Shown here piece after piece: positions 15,034 to 25,775 of a stretch of 64,000 nucleotides of DNA; position 1 is the stretch's first letter; every line of letters starts with the position of its first letter. A program made the translations under genes and the position numbers. The stretch covers positions 56,531-120,530 of the forward strand of contig JAKFVT010000008.1 in NCBI GenBank assembly GCA_021732005.1. Direction: 5' to 3'. Source of the DNA: Mycobacterium sp. Its GTDB lineage: Bacteria; Actinomycetota; Actinomycetes; Mycobacteriales; Mycobacteriaceae. A model generated the notes under the pieces. It saw only the letters and a list, made by a program, of their open reading frames with translations, had not been told where the DNA came from and ran no database searches.

Positions 15034-16770
15034 ATGACAGCGCGCGTGGCAGATGCGGTGCGGATCGGTAACTGTTCGGGCTTCTATGGTGACCGCCTCG
15101 GCGCGATGCGCGAGATGCTCACCGGCGGCGACCTCGACTACCTGACCGGCGACTACCTGGCCGAGCTCACGATGCTCATCCTGGGCCGGGACAAGATGAA
15201 GAATCCCGACCGTGGCTACGCCAAGACCTTCCTGACCCAGCTCGAGGAATGCCTCGGACTCGCCCACGAACGCGGGGTCCGCATCGTCGCCAACGCCGGC
15301 GGGCTCAACCCGGCCGGGCTGGCCGATGCAGTTCGCGGGCTGGCCGACCGGCTGGGCATTCCGGCAAAGGTCGCCCACGTCGAAGGCGACGACCTTCTCC
15401 CCCGGGCCGGGGACCTCGGCCTGGGAGCCGCTGGGCCGGCGACATCGGGCGGAAGCTCGCCACTGACCGCCAACGCCTATCTGGGCGCGTGGGGGATCGT
15501 CGACTGCCTGCGGGCGGGAGCCGACATCGTGGTCACCGGCCGGGTCACCGACGCATCGGTGGTGGTCGGCCCGGCCGCGGCGCACTTCGGCTGGGACCGC
15601 GCCGACTACGACCGGCTGGCGGGCGCGGTGGCGGCCGGCCACGTCATCGAATGCGGAGCGCAGGCCACCGGCGGTAACTACTCCTTCTTCACCGAGATCG
15701 CCGACCTGGGGCACGCCGGCTTCCCGCTGGCCGAAGTCCACGCCGACGGCTCCTCGGTGATCACCAAGCATCCCGGAACCGGCGGCCAGGTCAGCGTCGG
15801 CACCGTCACCGCGCAGCTGCTCTACGAGATCGGCGGCGCCCGCTACGCCAACCCCGACGTCACCGCCCGGTTCGACACGATCGCGCTGTCCCCCGACGGC
15901 CCCGACCGCGTCCGCATCAGCGGCGTGCGCGGCGAGCCGCCGCCCCCGTCGCTCAAGGTCTCGCTGAACAGCATCGGCGGGTTCCGCAACGCGGTGACGT
16001 TCGTGCTCACGGGGCTGGACATCGAGGCCAAGGCCGCCCTGGTGCGCAGACAACTGGAGTCGGCCCTGCGCGTGAAGCCCGCCGAGATGGGCTGGACGCT
16101 GGCACGCACCGACCACGTCGACGCCGATACCGAAGAAGCCGCCAGCGCTCTGCTGAGCTGTGTCGTGCGCGACCCGGACCCCAAGACCGTCGGACGCCAA
16201 TTCTCTTCGGCCGCAGTCGAACTCGCACTCGCCTCCTACCCCGGCTTCACCTCGACAGCGCCGCCGGGCGACGGGCAGGTCTACGGCGTGTTCACCGCCG
16301 GTTATGTACCCGCGAGCGATGTCGCGCAGGTCGCGGTCCGACCGGACGGCAGCCGCACCGATATCGCCCCCGCCGCGACCACCGTGGAACTGGCCGCGGT
16401 CGAGGCGCCGCCACTGCCCGAGCCACCTGCACCGGCACCGACCCGGCGGGTGCCGCTGGGCACGATCGCCGGAGCACGCAGCGGCGACAAGGGCGGGGCG
16501 GCCAATGTGGGTGTGTGGGTACGCACCGACGAGCAGTGGCGCTGGCTGGCGCACACGCTGACCGTCGGCAGGCTGCGTGAATTGCTGCCGGAGACAACGA
16601 ATCTCCCGATCACCCGTCATCTGTTGCCGAACCTGCGGGCGGTGAACTTCGTCATCGACGGCATCCTCGGGCAGGGCGTCGCCTATCAGGCGCGATTCGA
16701 CCCGCAGGCCAAAGGTCTCGGCGAGTGGCTGCGAAGCCGGCACATCGACATCCCGGAAGAGCTTTTGTGA
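15034..16770 (+). CDS. AtuA-like protein (DUF1446, acyclic terpene utilisation family)
   Basis: 578 residues, equivalent of Rv0976c. N-terminal DUF1446 region (V-R-I-G-N-C-S-G-F-Y-G-D-R, then I-V-A-N-A-G-G-L-N-P, D-I-V-V-T-G-R-V-T-D-A-S, G-G-N-Y-S-F-F) followed by the smaller C-terminal AtuA domain with G-A-R-S-G-D-K-G-G-A-A-N-V-G-V-W. AtuA is essential for citronellol/geraniol growth in Pseudomonas but its reaction is not established. An 11-codon insert (15424-15456) is shared with fadE13. ATG at 15034 chosen; TTG at 15019 and GTG at 15046 are in frame, and GAAGGG would best suit the latter. First gene of the operon. Confidence 0.85.
   Translation: MTARVADAVRIGNCSGFYGDRLGAMREMLTGGDLDYLTGDYLAELTMLILGRDKMKNPDRGYAKTFLTQLEECLGLAHERGVRIVANAGGLNPAGLADAVRGLADRLGIPAKVAHVEGDDLLPRAGDLGLGAAGPATSGGSSPLTANAYLGAWGIVDCLRAGADIVVTGRVTDASVVVGPAAAHFGWDRADYDRLAGAVAAGHVIECGAQATGGNYSFFTEIADLGHAGFPLAEVHADGSSVITKHPGTGGQVSVGTVTAQLLYEIGGARYANPDVTARFDTIALSPDGPDRVRISGVRGEPPPPSLKVSLNSIGGFRNAVTFVLTGLDIEAKAALVRRQLESALRVKPAEMGWTLARTDHVDADTEEAASALLSCVVRDPDPKTVGRQFSSAAVELALASYPGFTSTAPPGDGQVYGVFTAGYVPASDVAQVAVRPDGSRTDIAPAATTVELAAVEAPPLPEPPAPAPTRRVPLGTIAGARSGDKGGAANVGVWVRTDEQWRWLAHTLTVGRLRELLPETTNLPITRHLLPNLRAVNFVIDGILGQGVAYQARFDPQAKGLGEWLRSRHIDIPEELL
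15424..15456 (+). repeat. 33-base in-frame insert, copy 1
   Basis: Encodes G-A-A-G-P-A-T-S-G-G-S as codons 131-141 of the AtuA-like gene. It is identical at 32 of 33 bases, and in the same reading phase, to a segment inside fadE13 at 17700-17732. Confidence 0.85.
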
Positions 16771-17950
16771 ACATCTGGAACACCCCCGAACGTCAGCAGC
16801 TGCGGAAAACGGTACGTAGCTTTGCCGAACGCGAGATCCTGCCGCATGTCGAGGAGTGGGAGCGCGCCGGGGAACTCCCCCGCGACCTGCACCGCCGCGC
16901 CGCGGCCGCGGGCCTGCTGGGCGCCGACCTCCCCGAGTCGGTCGGCGGTGGCGGCGGAGACGCCGCGGACTCGCTGATCATCTGCGAGGAATTGCACGAA
17001 TCCGGCACTCCCGGCGGTGTTTTCGCCTCGCTGTTCACCTGCGGCATTGCCGTACCGCACATGGCCGCCACCGGCGACGAGCGGCTGATCGAGACGTTCG
17101 TGCGGCCGACCCTGCGCGGCGAGTTGATCGGCTCGCTGGCGATCACCGAACCCGGCGGCGGCTCCGATGTCGGCCACCTGCGGACAACGGCCACTCGGAC
17201 CGGTGACGAATACGTGGTCAACGGCGCGAAGACCTACATCACCTCCGGGGTGCGCGCCGATTACGTCGTCACCGCCGTACGCACCGGCGGGCCCGAACTT
17301 CCCGGAGCGGCCGGGGTTTCGCTTCTCGTCGTCGAAAAAGGCACACCAGGTTTCGACGTAACCCGACGGCTGGACAAGATGGGCTGGCGCTCCTCGGACA
17401 CCGCCGAGCTGTCCTATACGGAGGCCCGGGTTCCTGCGGACAACCTCGTCGGCGCCGAGAACACCGGCTTCGCCCAGATCGCGCAGGCCTTCGTCTCCGA
17501 ACGCATCGGCCTTGCGGCTCAGGCTTATTCGTCGGCACAGCGCTGCCTGGACCTGACCGTGCAGTGGTGCCGTGACCGCGAAACGTTCGGCAGGCCGCTG
17601 ATCTCCCGGCAGGCCGTACAGAACACACTGGCCGAGATGGCGCGGCGTATCGACGTGGCGCGGGTGTATTCACGCCACGTGGTGGAACGTCAGTTATCCG
17701 GAGCCGCTGGGCCGGCGACATTGGGCGGAAGCGAGAGCAATCTGATCGCGGAAGTGTGCTTCGCGAAGAACACCGCGGTGGAAGCCGGCGAATGGGTGGC
17801 GCACCAAGCCGTTCAGCTCTTCGGAGGGATGGGGTACATGACCGAGTGCGAGGTCGAACGCCAATACCGCGACATGCGGATCCTGGGTATCGGCGGCGGA
17901 ACCACCGAAATCCTCACCGGCCTGGCCGCCAAGGCACTTGGATACCAGGC

Positions 17951-17954
<4 letters not shown>
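16767..17954 (+). CDS. fadE13: Acyl-CoA dehydrogenase FadE13
   Basis: 395 residues, FAD-dependent. Typical three-domain dehydrogenase: helical N-terminus, beta domain with A-I-T-E-P-G-G-G-S-D and K-T-Y-I-T-S-G, and C-terminal helices with R-E-T-F-G-R, Q-L-F-G-G-M-G-Y and Y-R-D-M-R-I. Introduces the alpha-beta double bond before carboxylation in the proposed pathway. GTG start overlaps the previous stop (GTGA). Near residue 312 the insert G-A-A-G-P-A-T-L-G-G-S interrupts an otherwise normal helix region. Equivalent of Rv0975c. Confidence 0.92.
17700..17732 (+). repeat. 33-base in-frame insert, copy 2
   Basis: Encodes G-A-A-G-P-A-T-L-G-G-S as codons 312-322 of fadE13; one base (C to T) differs from copy 1 at 15424-15456. 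Flanking sequence is unrelated. Confidence 0.85.
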
Positions 17955-19542
<1,588 letters not shown>

Positions 19543-19546
<4 letters not shown>

Positions 19547-21531
19547 GCTCCCCGATGATCACCAGAGTTCTCGTCGCCAACCGCGGCGAAATCGCCCGCC
19601 GCGTATTCGCCACCTGTCGCCGGCTCGGCATCGCGACAGTGGCCGTCTACACCGGCCCGGACGCCCACGCACCCCACGTCGCCGAGGCTGATGTGAGGGT
19701 CCGGCTCGAGGGCAACAACGCATACCTCGACGCCGCCCAGATCGTCGCCGCCGCGCAGGCCTCGGGCGCTGACGCGATCCACCCCGGCTACGGATTCCTC
19801 TCCGAAAACGCTGATTTCGCAAAGTCAGTCATCGACGCGGGACTGGTCTGGATCGGGCCACCGGTGACCGCCGTCGCGTCCATGGGTTCCAAGATCGAAG
19901 CCAAGAAGATGATGGCCGCCGCCGGAGTTCCCGTCCTCGAGGAGCTCGACCCGTCGACGGTCACCGCGGCCCAGTTGCCGGTATTGGTCAAGGCGTCGGC
20001 AGGCGGCGGCGGCCGCGGTATGCGCGTGGTGTCCGAACTGGCCGATCTGGCCGGTCAGGTCGCGGCCGCCCAGCGCGAGGCCCAGTCGGCGTTCGGCGAT
20101 CCGACGGTGTTCTGCGAGCGGTACCTCCCCACCGGCCACCATGTCGAAGTACAGATCCTCGCCGATCAGCACGGCACGGTCTGGGCCGTCGGCGAGCGGG
20201 AATGCTCCATCCAGCGCAGGCACCAGAAGATCATCGAAGAAGCACCTTCCCCGCTGGCCGAGCGCGTTGCGGGTATGCGGGAGAAGCTGTTTGACGCTGC
20301 CCGGCTGGCGGCCGGTGCGATCAGCTATACCGGCGCGGGCACCGTGGAGTTCCTGGCCGACGAGCACGGCGAGTTCTACTTCCTGGAGATGAACACCCGG
20401 CTTCAGGTCGAGCATCCGGTCACCGAACTCACCACCGGCCTGGACCTGGTCGAGCTGCAGCTGGCGGTGGCCGACGGCGAGCGACTCGACGAGCAGCCCC
20501 CGGCCGCCCGCGGCCACTCGATCGAGGCCCGCATCTATGCCGAAGATCCCGCCAAGAACTGGCAACCACAGGCCGGCCGCGTCCATCAGTTCGAGGTGCC
20601 CGGTGTGACAACCACTTTCGGCCTGATCGCCGATACCGGTATCCGGCTGGACTCCGGGATCGACGGCCATGCGACGGTGTCGATCCACTACGACCCGATG
20701 CTGGCCAAGGTGATCTCGTACGCCCCCACCCGACGGCGTGCCGCCCAGGTGCTCGCCGCCGCGCTGGCCGGCGCCCGGCTGCACGGTATCCGGACCAACC
20801 GGGACCTGCTCGTCAATGTCCTTCGCCACCAGGGCTTCCTGGACGGTGCCACCGACACCGCGTTCTTCGACACCCACGGCCTGCCCGACCTGTCCCGGCC
20901 GCTGGCCGACGACCGTGCGACGCGGCTCTCGGCTGTCGCCGCCGCGCTGGCCGACGCCGCCGGCAACCGCGCCTGCGCAGCGGTACTCGGCGAGATTCCC
21001 AGCGGCTGGCGCAACGTCGTGTCGGGCAATCAGCTCAAGAGCTACTCGGTCGGCGAGCAGGAACACCACATCAGCTATCGATTCACCCGTGACGGGGTGG
21101 TCCTGCCCGACGATCCCGGTGTGACTGTGTTGTCGGCGCAGCCCGGCCAGGTCGTGCTGGCCGACGAAGCGGGGGTCGCCACCGCATTCAGTGTGAGCCG
21201 TTATGGCACAGAGGTATTCGTCGACTCGCCACAGGGCCCGGTCGCGTTGGTCGCCGTGCCCAGATTCCCCGAACCGGGCAGAGGCGTCGAGAAGGGATCG
21301 TTGCTGGCACCCATGCCCGGTGCGGTGATCCGGCTCGGCGCGGCCCTCGGTGACACGGTCACGCTAGGCCAGCCGCTGGTCTGGCTGGAGGCGATGAAGA
21401 TGGAACACACGATCGCCGCGCCCGCCGATGGCGTGGTGACCCAACTGGAGGTCAGCGTCGGCCAGCAGGTCGACGTGGGGACCGTCCTCGCCCGGGTGGA
21501 GAGCCCGGACACCGGAGAAGGAGAGCTATGA
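19543..21531 (+). CDS. accA2: Acyl-CoA carboxylase alpha subunit AccA2 (biotin carboxylase + BCCP)
   Basis: 662 residues from a GTG overlapping the accD2 stop (GTGA); ATG at 19555 is the alternative. Biotin carboxylase domain begins R-V-L-V-A-N-R-G-E-I-A-R-R, with the ATP loop K-A-S-A-G-G-G-G-R-G-M and the active-site F-L-E-M-N-T-R-L-Q-V-E-H-P-V-T-E; C-terminal biotinyl domain has the acceptor Lys in E-A-M-K-M-E-H. Forms the carboxylase holoenzyme with AccD2. Equivalent of Rv0973c. Confidence 0.94.
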
Positions 21532-22706
21532 CCGCGTCGAGTACCGACACCGGCTTCATCGAGAGCGCCGAACGCCAGGAACTGCGCAAGGCGGTCGGCG
21601 CGATGGCGGCGAGCTACGGCTCGGACTACTACCTGGCCAAGGCCCGCGCCGGTGAGCACACCGACGAATTGTGGTCCGAGGCAGCCAAACTCGGCTTCGT
21701 CGGGGTCAACCTTCCCGAGGAGTACGGCGGCGGTGGTGCAGGCATGTACGAGCTGTCCCTGGTGATGGAGGAGATGGCCGCCCACGGCTGCGCGCTGCTG
21801 ATGCTGGTGGTGTCACCGGCGATCAACGGGACCATCATCAGCAAGTTCGGCACCGACGACCAGAAGAAGCGCTGGCTGCCCGGTATCGCCGACGGATCCA
21901 TCACCATGGCGTTCGCCATCACCGAACCCGACGCCGGATCGAACTCGCACAAGATCACCACGACCGCGCGCCGCGACGGGAGCGACTGGGTTCTGTCCGG
22001 CCAAAAGGTCTACATTTCCGGCGTCGACCAGGCCCAGGCGGTACTGGTCGTCGGCCGGACGGAGGAGGCGAAGACCGGCAACCTCAAGCCGGCGTTGTTC
22101 ATCGTGCCGACCGACACCCCGGGCTTCAGCTTCACCAAGATCGACATGGAGATCGTCAGTCCGGAAAGCCAGTTCCAGGTGTTCATAGACGATGTCCGGT
22201 TGCCCGCCGATGCGCTGGTCGGTTCGGAGGACGCCGCGATCGCGCAGCTGTTCGCCGGCCTGAACCCGGAACGGATCATGGGTGCGGCCAACGCGATCGG
22301 TGCGGGACGCCACGTGCTCGGCAAGGCGGCCGAGTACGTCAAGACCCGCCAGGTGTGGAAGACGCCGATCGGTGCGCACCAAGGTATCGCCCACCCGTTG
22401 GCGCAGAACTACATCGAGATCGAACTCGCGAAGCTGATGATGCAGAAAGCTGCAGCGCTCTACGACGCCGGCGACGACTTCGGCGCGGCCGAAGCAGCCA
22501 ACATGGCCAAGTACGCCGCGGGCGAGGCGTCTACCAAGGCCGTCGACCAGGCTGTGCAGTCCCTCGGCGGCAACGGACTCACCAAGGAGTACGGCGTCGC
22601 GTCGATGCTCACCGCGTCCCGGCTGGCGCGCATAGCTCCGGTCAGCCGGGAGATGATCCTCAACTTCGTCGCCCAGACTTCGCTCGGCCTGCCCCGGTCG
22701 TACTGA
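21528..22706 (+). CDS. fadE12: Acyl-CoA dehydrogenase FadE12
   Basis: 392 residues. Motifs F-A-I-T-E-P-D-A-G-S-N, K-V-Y-I-S-G and Q-S-L-G-G-N-G mark an FAD acyl-CoA dehydrogenase distinct from FadE13. A second dehydrogenase is expected if the pathway makes two rounds of oxidation, as with AtuD and LiuA. ATG overlaps the accA2 stop (ATGA). Equivalent of Rv0972c. Confidence 0.92.
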   Translation: MTASSTDTGFIESAERQELRKAVGAMAASYGSDYYLAKARAGEHTDELWSEAAKLGFVGVNLPEEYGGGGAGMYELSLVMEEMAAHGCALLMLVVSPAINGTIISKFGTDDQKKRWLPGIADGSITMAFAITEPDAGSNSHKITTTARRDGSDWVLSGQKVYISGVDQAQAVLVVGRTEEAKTGNLKPALFIVPTDTPGFSFTKIDMEIVSPESQFQVFIDDVRLPADALVGSEDAAIAQLFAGLNPERIMGAANAIGAGRHVLGKAAEYVKTRQVWKTPIGAHQGIAHPLAQNYIEIELAKLMMQKAAALYDAGDDFGAAEAANMAKYAAGEASTKAVDQAVQSLGGNGLTKEYGVASMLTASRLARIAPVSREMILNFVAQTSLGLPRSY

Positions 22707-23473
22707 TGGACACATTGGTCACCTACGCCGTCGACCGTCACGTCGCCCGGCTGACGCTCGACTCACCGCACAACCGCAATGCGCTGTCCACGCGGCTGGT
22801 GGAGCAGTTGCATGCCGGACTGCGGGCGGCGGCGGCCGACTCGGCGGTGCGGACCGTGGTGCTGGGTCACACCGGCGGCACGTTCTGTGCCGGTGCCGAC
22901 CTGAGCGAAGCGTCGGACGGCGACCCGTTCGATATGACCGCCGCGCGGGGTCGCGAGATGGCGGCGCTGTTGCGGGCGATCGTCGAATCACCGATGCCGG
23001 TGGTGGCGGCCATCGACGGTCACGTCCGGGCCGGTGGTCTCGGGCTGGTGGGGGCGTGCGACATCGCGGTCGCCGGCCCGCAAAGCACGTTCGCGCTGAC
23101 CGAGGCGCGCATCGGCGTGGCCCCCGCTGTCATTTCTCTGACACTGCTGCCGAAGATGACGGCGCGCGCGGCTGCCCGCTACTACCTCACGGGTGAGACG
23201 TTCACCGCACCGACAGCCGCCGAGATCGGGGTGATCACGCTGGCCGCCGACGACGTGGACGCGGCGATCGCAGGCATCGTGGCCGACCTGGGGCGTGGCT
23301 CGCCGCAGGGGCTCGCGGCATCGAAGGCGCTGACCACAGCCGATATTCTGGCCCGCTTCGACCGCGATACCGAGGACTTGGCTACGGAATCGGCCCGGCT
23401 GTTCATCTCCGAGGAAGCTCACGAGGGGATGCTGGCGTTCCTGCAGAAACGGCCGCCGCGCTGGGTGCGATAA
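22706..23473 (+). CDS. echA7: Enoyl-CoA hydratase EchA7
   Basis: 255 residues, crotonase fold. Oxyanion loop in G-G-T-F-C-A-G-A-D-L-S and the second in V-R-A-G-G-L-G-L-V-G-A-C-D; G-V-A-P-A-V-I-S follows. Would hydrate the carboxylated enoyl-CoA (role of AtuE or LiuC). Starts in TGATG with the fadE12 stop and closes the operon. Equivalent of Rv0971c. Confidence 0.9.
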   Translation: MDTLVTYAVDRHVARLTLDSPHNRNALSTRLVEQLHAGLRAAAADSAVRTVVLGHTGGTFCAGADLSEASDGDPFDMTAARGREMAALLRAIVESPMPVVAAIDGHVRAGGLGLVGACDIAVAGPQSTFALTEARIGVAPAVISLTLLPKMTARAAARYYLTGETFTAPTAAEIGVITLAADDVDAAIAGIVADLGRGSPQGLAASKALTTADILARFDRDTEDLATESARLFISEEAHEGMLAFLQKRPPRWVR

Positions 23474-23537
23474 CACAGGCGTGAGAGAACAGCGAACACT
23501 CTTGCGGTTGCCGATCAGAGTCGTACCCTCGTAAGCG

Positions 23538-24134
23538 ATGAGCAACTTGACACCGCGGGACGCATCGACGCGGGCTGCCGACACAGACCGCATCCAGGTT
23601 GCCCAATTGCTCGGCGAGGCCGCCTCTCGGGGGCGTCTGGCGCTCAGTGAGTACGAGCAGCGGTTGGCGAAGGCGTACGCCGCGCAGACCTACGAGGACC
23701 TCGATCGGCTGACCGAGGACTTGCCGGAGGCCGCCGACGCCTCGAACCGGCGCGGTGCGTCGAATCCCGCACCCAAGACCCTGCTGTTGGCGATCCTCAG
23801 CGGGTTCGAGCGCCGCGGCCGATGGAACGTTCCCGGCCGGATCACGACCTTCACCCTCTTCGGCGGCGGGGTTGTCGACCTGCGCTACGCCGACTTCACG
23901 TCGGCGAACGTGGAGATCCACGCGTATTCGATCATGGGCGGCCAGACCATCGTGGTGCCGCCGGAGATCAATGTGGAGGTCCACGGGGTGGGCGTGATGG
24001 GTGGCTTCGACCACGACGTGGACGGCCCGGGTACCCCGGGTGCGCCGAAAGTCACCGTCCGCGGTTTCTCGTTGTGGGGCGGTGTCGGCATCAAACGCAA
24101 GACCCGCAAGCCCAACGCTCCCGAGGCGCACTAG
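23538..24134 (+). CDS. DUF1707 protein with a LiaF-like C-terminal part
   Basis: 198 residues. DUF1707 helical head (D-T-D-R-I-Q-V-A-Q-L-L-G-E-A ... L-S-E-Y-E-Q-R-L), a linker, then a beta-rich region (V-P-G-R-I-T-T-F-T-L-F-G-G-G-V-V-D-L-R, I-M-G-G-Q-T-I-V-V-P-P, G-V-G-V-M-G-G-F-D) of the type found in cell-wall-stress proteins. No membrane segment. Resembles Rv0966c; biochemical function unknown. Confidence 0.82.
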   Translation: MSNLTPRDASTRAADTDRIQVAQLLGEAASRGRLALSEYEQRLAKAYAAQTYEDLDRLTEDLPEAADASNRRGASNPAPKTLLLAILSGFERRGRWNVPGRITTFTLFGGGVVDLRYADFTSANVEIHAYSIMGGQTIVVPPEINVEVHGVGVMGGFDHDVDGPGTPGAPKVTVRGFSLWGGVGIKRKTRKPNAPEAH

Positions 24135-24146
24135 GCAGTCCGCACA

Positions 24147-24185
24147 CAACTTCGGCCCCAACCTAATCGGAAGGGGCCGAAGTTG
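24147..24185. terminator. Bidirectional terminator
   Basis: A perfect 13-bp stem, CAACTTCGGCCCC (24147-24159) with its complement at 24173-24185, between two convergent genes. The loop is 13 bases. Confidence 0.88.
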
Positions 24186-24197
24186 TTGGTGCAGGCG

Positions 24198-25400
24198 TTA
24201 CTTCGAGCTGTCACCCGAGCTGGAGCTGCTCGACGACGAGCTCGAGCTCGAAGACGAGGACGAATCGCTCGACGAGCTGGACTCCGTCTTGGTCTTCTTG
24301 CCACCGCTGAGCGCGTCCGAGATCCGCTTGCCGATCTTGGCGAGCGGGTTCTGCGGCTTGGCCGGCTTGGTGGTGGGCTTGGTCGACGACGTCGGAGCCT
24401 TGGGGGACGCGGCGCCGGTCGACTTCGCGGGCGTGGTGGCCGTGTCGTCGGTCGACGTCGTGGTGTCGGTCGACGTCGTGGTATCGGTCGACGACGTGGT
24501 GTCGGTGGACGTGGCGCCTTCGGTCGACGAGCCACCGGTCGAGGTGGTCTCCGATTCGGTCTTGACCTCGGCGGCCACCGTCTTCGGCGTCTTCGACGCC
24601 GCGGCCGTGGCGGTCGTGCCCGACGTCGCGGACTTCACCGCGGCCTCGAGTCCCTTGATGTCGTCCTGAATGGTCGTCGCTGCCGCGCTGACCGCGCCGG
24701 CCAGGCCGGCGGCCGATGCCGCGCTCGGCAGGTTGTCCGAGATGGACGTCGCCACGTAGGCGAGGATCGCCGACAGGCCGTTGGTGCTGTAGCTGAAGCC
24801 GGCACCGGTGGTGGGGTTGTAGTCCGGCGTCTGCCCGTAGAAGAACAGGCTGGCCAGGATGCCGCCACCGACCTTGATCGGGCCGAGATCGAAGGTCGGA
24901 ACCAGCGTCGCGGCATTCGAGACGATCGAGTTGATGACGTTCGGGATGCCGTAGTAGAACGTCGCCTGCGCCGCCTGGAAGATCGGCGAGCTGGTGCCGA
25001 AGAGCTCACCGGCGCCCACGTAGGGAATCGAGGGAGCGCCGATCTCGAAGTAGTAGTTGTCGAGGTCGAAGCCGGGGAGGAAGGTCTCGGCGGCGTTGTC
25101 GACGAGGTAGTACAGCACACCCGCGGCGCCGCTGACGTAGACATCCTTCACGCCCGGGTAGTAGGTGTTGGTATCGGTAATGTAGCCGCCCCAGCCGAAC
25201 CAGTAGGCGTCGTTGATGCCCTGGATCGTGATGTCGGTGATCGCCGTCAGCTCGTACTTGGCCGTCGACAGCGGCAGCGGGGTGGAGGCACCCAGCGCGA
25301 TGTCGTGAGTCGGAAGGTACGCCGGTGAGGCGGCGACGATGGCGGCAGCACTGGCCAGTGCCGCGCCGGTCATCAGGAAAGGCCGAGTCCGTGACGCCAT
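24198..25400 (-). CDS. Exported Ala-rich protein with Thr/Ser low-complexity tail
   Basis: 400 residues. Signal peptide (M-A-S-R-T-R-P-F-L-M-T-G-A-A-L-A-S-A-A-A) then an aromatic- and Gly-rich domain of about 220 residues (D-A-Y-W-F-G-W-G-G-Y-I, Y-L-V-D-N-A-A-E-T-F, F-F-Y-G-Q-T-P-D-Y-N), then Thr/Asp repeats (S-T-D-T-T), a basic patch (K-I-G-K-R-I-S-D-A-L) and a near-pure run of serines. The plan is that of a surface or outer-layer protein, possibly of the GjpA-like porin group; no family is certain. CAAGGGG lies before the ATG at 25400. The Ser codons are mostly AGC/TCG and the run is likely to vary in length. Confidence 0.72.
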   Translation of the reverse strand: MASRTRPFLMTGAALASAAAIVAASPAYLPTHDIALGASTPLPLSTAKYELTAITDITIQGINDAYWFGWGGYITDTNTYYPGVKDVYVSGAAGVLYYLVDNAAETFLPGFDLDNYYFEIGAPSIPYVGAGELFGTSSPIFQAAQATFYYGIPNVINSIVSNAATLVPTFDLGPIKVGGGILASLFFYGQTPDYNPTTGAGFSYSTNGLSAILAYVATSISDNLPSAASAAGLAGAVSAAATTIQDDIKGLEAAVKSATSGTTATAAASKTPKTVAAEVKTESETTSTGGSSTEGATSTDTTSSTDTTTSTDTTTSTDDTATTPAKSTGAASPKAPTSSTKPTTKPAKPQNPLAKIGKRISDALSGGKKTKTESSSSSDSSSSSSSSSSSSSSSSGDSSK

Positions 25401-25775
25401 TGCTAATTCCCCTTGTTGGTGCGGTTCGCCAGGGTCGTGACGAACTCGGTGCTTTGCTGATACGAATCTTAGAAGATCCTGATAGATACTAAGGGGCTGT
25501 TTGCCCCTCGGCAAGCGGTACCACGGAATTCAGGGACTTAAGTACTTCGCTTTTTTCACACCAATCACGCAGGACGGACGGGCGTCCGGTAGCCAATTGA
25601 CGGTGGGGAAACATCCGGGTTACCGACGTGTTGCACGTGTTCGCTAACGCCCTGCGCCCGAGAACGTTGACGTCAATAACAAACTCGTTTGCCACACCCT
25701 TTGCTAACCACACCATTGACCGGACCGCGACGCAGGGGTGGATTGGATTTGCTGAATACCTGAGAGCTTCTCAGC
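25401..25775. other. 375-base gap: leader of the exported-protein gene
   Basis: No gene seen. It is less GC-rich than its flanks and should contain the promoter of the exported-protein gene. A small hairpin, AGGGGC-TGTTT-GCCCCT, lies at 25492-25508; it is followed on the minus strand by an AT-rich tract, so it could terminate the upstream MoxR-VWA transcript or lie in the leader. Confidence 0.45.

Noticed and set aside
14920..16743. 607-codon open frame on the minus strand
   Set aside because: Antisense of the AtuA-like gene; no recognisable motif and no ribosome site.
21671..22705. Long plus-strand extension of the echA7 frame into fadE12
   Set aside because: Out-of-frame shadow of fadE12; echA7 starts at the TGATG overlap at 22706.
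24198..24300. Repetitive TCG/AGC tract considered as a CRISPR-like or tandem DNA repeat
   Set aside because: It is simply the codon run of the Ser tail, with no unit length or spacers.
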